In this document: piece after piece, positions 6,314-10,060 of the stretch
Layout: every line of letters begins with the position of its first letter
Numbering within the stretch: position 1 is the first letter of the stretch
NCBI GenBank assembly: GCA_030695285.1
Contig: JAUYTF010000409.1
Location: 1-10,060, forward strand
Direction of reading: 5' to 3'
DNA from: Eubacteriales bacterium
Lineage (GTDB): Bacteria; Bacillota; Clostridia; Christensenellales; CAG-138
DNA: 10,060 nucleotides
Notes under the pieces: generated by a model
Database searches by the model: none
The model's input: only the letters and a program-made list of their open reading frames with translations
What the model was told of the DNA's origin: nothing
Program-made: the position numbers and the translations under genes

Positions 6314-6359
6314 AATGAAGCGCAGACCTTAAACGGGACTGTGCATACGGTAAGACACG

Positions 6360-7523
6360 ATGAAACAAATCTCGGTGCTTGGCAGCACTGGCTCCATCGG
6401 CAGGCAGACTCTAGATGTCATCGCTTCCCATCCGGAAGAGATGGCGCTCTTTGGCATAGCTGCGAATTGTCATATTGAGGCATTGATTGCGCAGGCAGAG
6501 GCTTATCGTCCCCGCGTGGTGGCCTGCGAAACGGAGTTTGACGCCGGATTGCTGCCCGAAGGTGTAACGCTACTCTCCGGCACTGGCGCAGCGGAACAAC
6601 TCGCCGCCATGCAGGAAGCAGATGTGGTGGTCAACGGCATCAGCGGCTTTGCAGCACTCTCTCCGCTGGTGGCTTCGCTCAAGGCGGGGAAGCGCGTAGC
6701 ACTCGCCAACAAAGAGAGCATTGTCTGCGGCAAGCGCCTGATCGATCGAATGCTTAGCGACTATAAAGGCGAAATCCTGCCCGTGGACAGCGAGCAGAGC
6801 GCGATCTTCCAGTGCCTGCAAAACGGGAGAAAAGACGAAATAGACAAACTCATCCTCACCGCATCCGGCGGCCCGTTCTGGCGCAAACATCGTGCGGATT
6901 TGGAAGGGATTACACCAAAGCAGGCGCTCGCGCACCCGACCTGGAACATGGGGAAGAAGATCACCATCGACTCCGCAACGCTCTTTAACAAGGGGCTTGA
7001 AGTGATCGAAGCGGCGTATCTCTTTGACCTGTCTGCCGAGAAGATCGAGGTGGTGATCCATCCGCAGTCTATCGTACATTCGATGGTGAGCTATATTGAC
7101 GGCACCACCATGGCGAACATGAGTAAGCCCGACATGCGCCTGCCGATTCAGTATGCCATCACATACCCGGAACGCATTCAATCCTCTTGCACGCCGCTGC
7201 TGTTACAGCAGGAACATCCGCTGTCGTTTCATCAGCCGGATCCGGGGCGATTCCTCTCGCTCAAGATGGCGTATGATGCGCTGAAAGCAGGGCTTTCCTA
7301 CCCGCTTGTTTATAATGGCGCAAATGAGGCGGCGGTGGAAGCATTTTGTAGCGGGCATATCGGCTTTCTGGACATCGAGCGGGTCGTAAACTATACTCTA
7401 AATCAGCACACTCCAAAAGCGCTGGATGCGCTGGAAGAAATTATAGATGCGGATCGACAGGCGCGCGCACAGGCAAACCAAATGATCGACCGTGTTACCC
7501 AGGAAAGGCGGAACCGGCATTGA
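6360..7523 (+). CDS. dxr: 1-deoxy-D-xylulose 5-phosphate reductoisomerase
   Basis: The 387-residue cytosolic enzyme converts DXP to MEP with NADPH, the committed step of the MEP isoprenoid pathway and the fosmidomycin target. GSTGSIG at 8-14 is the NADPH loop. ALANKES precedes the active site, and VDSEQSAIFQ supplies metal ligands Asp143 and Glu145. ASGGPFW at 168-174 holds the substrate-binding Ser. HPTWNMGKKITIDSATL and NKGLEVIEA at 210-218 give the third metal ligand Glu214. The C-terminal domain includes HPQSIVHSMV and NGANEAAVEAF. Length is typical. The ATG gives the canonical MKQISVLGSTGSIG start, although its ribosome site is weak (GGTAAG). It sits 46 bases after cdsA and overlaps rseP by TTGA. 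Confidence 0.97.
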   Translation: MKQISVLGSTGSIGRQTLDVIASHPEEMALFGIAANCHIEALIAQAEAYRPRVVACETEFDAGLLPEGVTLLSGTGAAEQLAAMQEADVVVNGISGFAALSPLVASLKAGKRVALANKESIVCGKRLIDRMLSDYKGEILPVDSEQSAIFQCLQNGRKDEIDKLILTASGGPFWRKHRADLEGITPKQALAHPTWNMGKKITIDSATLFNKGLEVIEAAYLFDLSAEKIEVVIHPQSIVHSMVSYIDGTTMANMSKPDMRLPIQYAITYPERIQSSCTPLLLQQEHPLSFHQPDPGRFLSLKMAYDALKAGLSYPLVYNGANEAAVEAFCSGHIGFLDIERVVNYTLNQHTPKALDALEEIIDADRQARAQANQMIDRVTQERRNRH

Positions 7524-8557
7524 ATACGGTAATCTCCATCGGCGTGGCCCTGCTGCTGCTCTCGTTGCTCGTGATGATTCATGAGATGGGACACTATTTT
7601 GCAGGGCGCGCGTTCGGGTTTTCGATATTGGAGTTTTCCATCGGCATGGGGCCGAAGCTGCTCAAAAAGAAAGATAAGCGCGGGACGGAGTTCTCCATCC
7701 GCGCGTTTCCCATCGGCGGCATGTGCCGCTTTGAAGGCGAAGACGAAAATGTAGTCAACGAAAAGAGCTTCAACGCGCAAAAGGTATGGAAGCGGATCAT
7801 CGTCGTTCTGGCAGGCCCTGTGACCAATCTTGTCTTTGCGATTTTGCTTGCGTTTGTCACGCTGAGCGCCTTTGGCGACTTTATGCCAGCCATCTATGAG
7901 GTGAACCAAAGTTCGCCGGCGGAAGCCGCGGGCATGCTGCCAGGCGACGTGATCACCCAAATCGACGGCAAACCGGTGAAGTTTTATTTTCAGACGGTCG
8001 ATATGATTCTTGCGATAGAAACAGAGGATCTTACCATGACCGTCAACCGCAACGGTGCAGAGAAGCAGCTCTATCTACAGAATATATACAATGAGGAACT
8101 CGGGAAAAACCTCATCGGTGTGACCATCACCACGGAGCGCATGAAGTTTGGCATAGGTGAGAGCGCGGTGCGCTCGGTCAATTACGTGACCGCCACGCTC
8201 GCGGAGACGTTTCGCTTTTTCGGCAGAGTTGCGCAGGGGGATGTAACCAGTTCGGATGCGGCAGGCCCGGTCGCGATCGTTGCGATGATCAGCGAAGCGG
8301 TGCGCTCAAGCGGAGAGAATGTGTTGCGCCTGCTCGTGCTCATCAGCGCGAGCTTGGGCATCATGAATCTGTTGCCCATCCCCGCAATGGACGGCGGCAG
8401 GCTTGTGTTTATGTTCGTTGAGGCCATTCGCGGGAAACCGATCGCGCAGGAAAAAGAGGGGTTGATCCATTTCATCGGCTTGCTGCTGTTGTTTGGGCTG
8501 ATCATATTTCTGACGTTTAACGATATTTCCAACCTGCTCAACGGCACATTCAGCTAG
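7520..8557 (+). CDS. rseP: RIP site-2 zinc metalloprotease (RseP/RasP family)
   Basis: The 345-residue membrane protease cleaves transmembrane segments of already clipped substrates; in Bacillus, RasP acts on anti-sigma factors and signal-peptide remnants. The first membrane helix carries HEMGH with His21, Glu22 and His25 as the zinc and catalytic site. GPVTNLVFAILLAFVTL forms the second. A periplasm/outside-facing PDZ domain at about 130-210 contains SSPAEAAGMLPGDVITQIDG. NLLPIPAMDGGRL near 283-295 gives the second metal-site Asp291 (usual form LDG, here MDG). A final hydrophobic helix lies close to the C-terminus. Only one PDZ domain is seen, as in Gram-positive members. The start is TTG, overlapping the dxr stop, with AGGAAAGG 11 bases upstream. 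Gene order dxr-rseP is universal in Bacillota. Confidence 0.95.
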   Translation: MNTVISIGVALLLLSLLVMIHEMGHYFAGRAFGFSILEFSIGMGPKLLKKKDKRGTEFSIRAFPIGGMCRFEGEDENVVNEKSFNAQKVWKRIIVVLAGPVTNLVFAILLAFVTLSAFGDFMPAIYEVNQSSPAEAAGMLPGDVITQIDGKPVKFYFQTVDMILAIETEDLTMTVNRNGAEKQLYLQNIYNEELGKNLIGVTITTERMKFGIGESAVRSVNYVTATLAETFRFFGRVAQGDVTSSDAAGPVAIVAMISEAVRSSGENVLRLLVLISASLGIMNLLPIPAMDGGRLVFMFVEAIRGKPIAQEKEGLIHFIGLLLLFGLIIFLTFNDISNLLNGTFS

Positions 8558-8611
8558 AGATCTCGATCGATAGTTGAACGAAAAGCTGACCGCGTAATTT
8601 GCGAGGTTTAG

Positions 8612-9694
8612 GTGTCAAGTATGACCAGACAAATCCTCATCGGCGGGGTTCCCGTCGGGGGCGGCGCACCGGTTTCGGTGCAATCCATGACGAATACGGA
8701 CACGCGGGATGTCGCGGCCACGGTAGCGCAGATTGAAGCACTCACCGAGGCAGGCTGCAATATCGTGCGCTCTTCCGTCTACGACATGGCGTGCGCCAAG
8801 GCGCTGGGCCAGATCAAGCGCCGCATCCGCATCCCGATCGTGGCGGACATTCATTTTGACTATCGCCTCGCCATTGCAGCGATGGAAAACGGCGCGGATA
8901 AACTCCGCTTCAACCCCGGCAACATCGGCGACGAATCCCGCGTGCGCGCCGTGGTGGACTGCGCAAAGACGCACCATACTCCTATCCGCATCGGTGTGAA
9001 CGCCGGCTCCATCGAACCTAGTCTCCGTCAGAAGTACGGCGGAGCAACGACAGAGGCGATGATCGAAAGCGCGCTCAAGCACGTGTCGATACTGGAGCGC
9101 GAAGGCTTTACGGACATCGTGCTCTCTCTAAAGGCTTCCAACGTGCGCGATACGGTGGACGCCTACCGCGCGATCTCTAAGCGCGTGGATTATCCGCTGC
9201 ACGTCGGCATCACGGAGACGGGGGATGTCGTCAGCGGCATCATCAAGTCCGCCGCGGGCATCGGCGCGCTGCTGCTGGACGGCATCGGCGACACCATCCG
9301 CGTTTCTCTGACGGACGACCCCGTGCGAGAGGTCGCGACGGGGCTGAAGATTCTCCGCGCCGTGGGGCTATTGAGAGACGACATCGAGCTCGTGAGCTGC
9401 CCGACCTGCGGTAGAACGCGCGTGGATGTCATGCACATGGTCGAGCTGGTCAACAGCCGCCTTCCGCACAAGAAAGGGTATCTCAAAGTCGCGATCATGG
9501 GCTGCGCGGTCAACGGACCCGGCGAAGCGCGGGACGCGGACATCGGCGTCGCGTTTGGCGATGGAAACGGCATCCTCTTTGAGAAGGGGGAGCAGGTGTA
9601 TCACGGCGCGGCGGATGACGTCGTCGAACGGCTGATCGCCCGCGCAAACGAGATGCTATTGCTCAATCAGGAAGACAATCGCGAGAAGTCATAA
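8612..9694 (+). CDS. ispG: 4-hydroxy-3-methylbut-2-enyl diphosphate synthase (flavodoxin or ferredoxin type)
   Basis: The 360-residue 4Fe-4S enzyme makes HMBPP from MEcPP, the penultimate MEP step. The N-terminal TIM barrel begins with APVSVQSMTNTDTRD and holds IPIVADIHFDYRLA, KLRFNPGNIG, and RIGVNAGSIEPSL. The C-terminal half carries the cluster ligands: Cys263 and Cys266 in SCPTCGRTRVD, Cys298 in IMGCAVNGPGEA, and Glu305 as the fourth ligand proposed in the family. It is the short bacterial form, without the plant insert. The start is uncertain: GTG at 8612 has GAGGT 4 bases upstream, and ATG at 8621, three codons on, has AGGTG 6 bases upstream and would give MTRQILIGGVPVGGG. It stands between rseP and polC, where Bacillus has proS; this is the common clostridial order. 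Confidence 0.96.
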   Translation: MSSMTRQILIGGVPVGGGAPVSVQSMTNTDTRDVAATVAQIEALTEAGCNIVRSSVYDMACAKALGQIKRRIRIPIVADIHFDYRLAIAAMENGADKLRFNPGNIGDESRVRAVVDCAKTHHTPIRIGVNAGSIEPSLRQKYGGATTEAMIESALKHVSILEREGFTDIVLSLKASNVRDTVDAYRAISKRVDYPLHVGITETGDVVSGIIKSAAGIGALLLDGIGDTIRVSLTDDPVREVATGLKILRAVGLLRDDIELVSCPTCGRTRVDVMHMVELVNSRLPHKKGYLKVAIMGCAVNGPGEARDADIGVAFGDGNGILFEKGEQVYHGAADDVVERLIARANEMLLLNQEDNREKS

Positions 9695-9715
9695 AAACCG
9701 GAGGATGGGAAAGCG

Positions 9716-10060
9716 TTGCAGGAGGAATTGTTTGCCACGCTGAGGCGCGTCGGCATCTCGGATGAGTCCGTCCAGCTCGAGAACGTTGTTTTAAGCCGTG
9801 AGCAAAACATGCTGACGGTCTTTTTTCGTTGCCAGCGGGAACCCTCCTTTGAACTGTCTCAAACACTTACGGGCTCGCTCGAAGAGCGCCTCGGCGGTAT
9901 GCGCGTGCGCGTGGAGTGGCGCAGCGAGGAATATGATCAGGAGCCGGAGACGCAGCAGGAGACGGCGCAGAATGCCGTCTCACAGCCAAGCGCAGCGGGC
10001 ACAACGCCTGCCTCCGGTAAGCGCTCCGTCTACGGCGGTTTTGTGCCGAGCGGAAAATCG
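9716..10060 (+). CDS. polC: PolC-type DNA polymerase III alpha subunit, N-terminal part
   Basis: The frame runs off the right edge after 115 codons. The visible part starts MQEELFATLRRVGIS, then LENVVLSREQNMLTVFFRC and LEERLGGMRVRVEW, followed by a Gln/Glu/Thr-rich linker and SVYGGFVPSGKS. This matches the small N-terminal domain and linker that precede the OB-fold and exonuclease of PolC, the replicative polymerase of low-G+C Gram-positives. That domain is poorly conserved, so the call rests partly on the position after rseP-ispG. No ATG or GTG lies between the ispG stop, in the same frame, and residue 33, so TTG 9716 is the best start, with GGAGG at 9700-9704, 11 bases upstream. A second TTG at 9728 has AGGAGG only 2 bases ahead. 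The catalytic domains are outside the window. Confidence 0.75.
   Translation, partial: MQEELFATLRRVGISDESVQLENVVLSREQNMLTVFFRCQREPSFELSQTLTGSLEERLGGMRVRVEWRSEEYDQEPETQQETAQNAVSQPSAAGTTPASGKRSVYGGFVPSGKS

Noticed and set aside
8558..8611. Promoter or terminator between rseP and ispG
   Set aside because: The 54 bases contain small palindromes around ATCGAT but no paired -35/-10 elements and no stem with a T tract.
9705..9715. ATG at 9705 as the polC start
   Set aside because: It is in a different frame from the long open frame at the right edge and directly abuts the GGAGG, leaving no spacing.

Overview
The window is an ordinary bacterial core-gene neighbourhood, entirely plus-strand, from a Gram-positive of the Clostridia type. 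Three gene-order blocks support this: ireB-ruvX-DUF1292, then rpsB-tsf-pyrH-frr-uppS-cdsA-dxr-rseP, then ispG-polC. The first and second are classic Bacillota syntenies. ispG between rseP and a PolC-type polymerase is common in Clostridia, whereas Bacillus has proS there. G+C is moderately high by eye and Shine-Dalgarno sites are strong. No tRNA, rRNA, CRISPR array, insertion sequence, phage gene or defence system was seen.

Layout. Positions 3-227 hold the end of ireB. The ireB/ruvX boundary is present twice in tandem (213-261 and 262-310), and ruvX follows at 283-705. A small acidic DUF1292 protein lies at 797-1090. A gap of about 200 bases carries a strong-looking promoter and a structured leader for rpsB-tsf, which end in an intrinsic terminator at 2987-3014. 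pyrH follows, then a 148-base gap with a possible promoter, then frr. A 78-codon unknown gene overlaps the end of frr, and a strong hairpin separates it from uppS. uppS overlaps cdsA, which has an in-frame TAA after 47 codons. dxr, rseP, ispG and the first 115 codons of polC complete the window.

The genes serve growth and the cell envelope. rpsB, tsf and frr act in translation. pyrH makes UDP for nucleotide and wall synthesis. dxr and ispG are two steps of the MEP isoprenoid pathway, whose C5 products uppS condenses into undecaprenyl diphosphate. cdsA makes CDP-diacylglycerol for phospholipids. rseP is a membrane site-2 protease. polC is the replicative polymerase. Junctions are tight: TTGA overlaps at frr/small ORF and dxr/rseP, and ATGA at uppS/cdsA.

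I found no new biological system. Two anomalies stand out: the in-frame stop in an otherwise intact, normally essential cdsA, and the diverged tandem copy of the ireB/ruvX junction, which looks like a mosaic of two alleles. Both could be real evolutionary events or consensus/assembly artefacts, and read-level data would separate these. Smaller points are a Cys in place of a conserved Asn in PyrH, a Cys-x2-Cys in EF-Ts, an unrecognised frr-uppS small protein, and the uppS leader hairpin.
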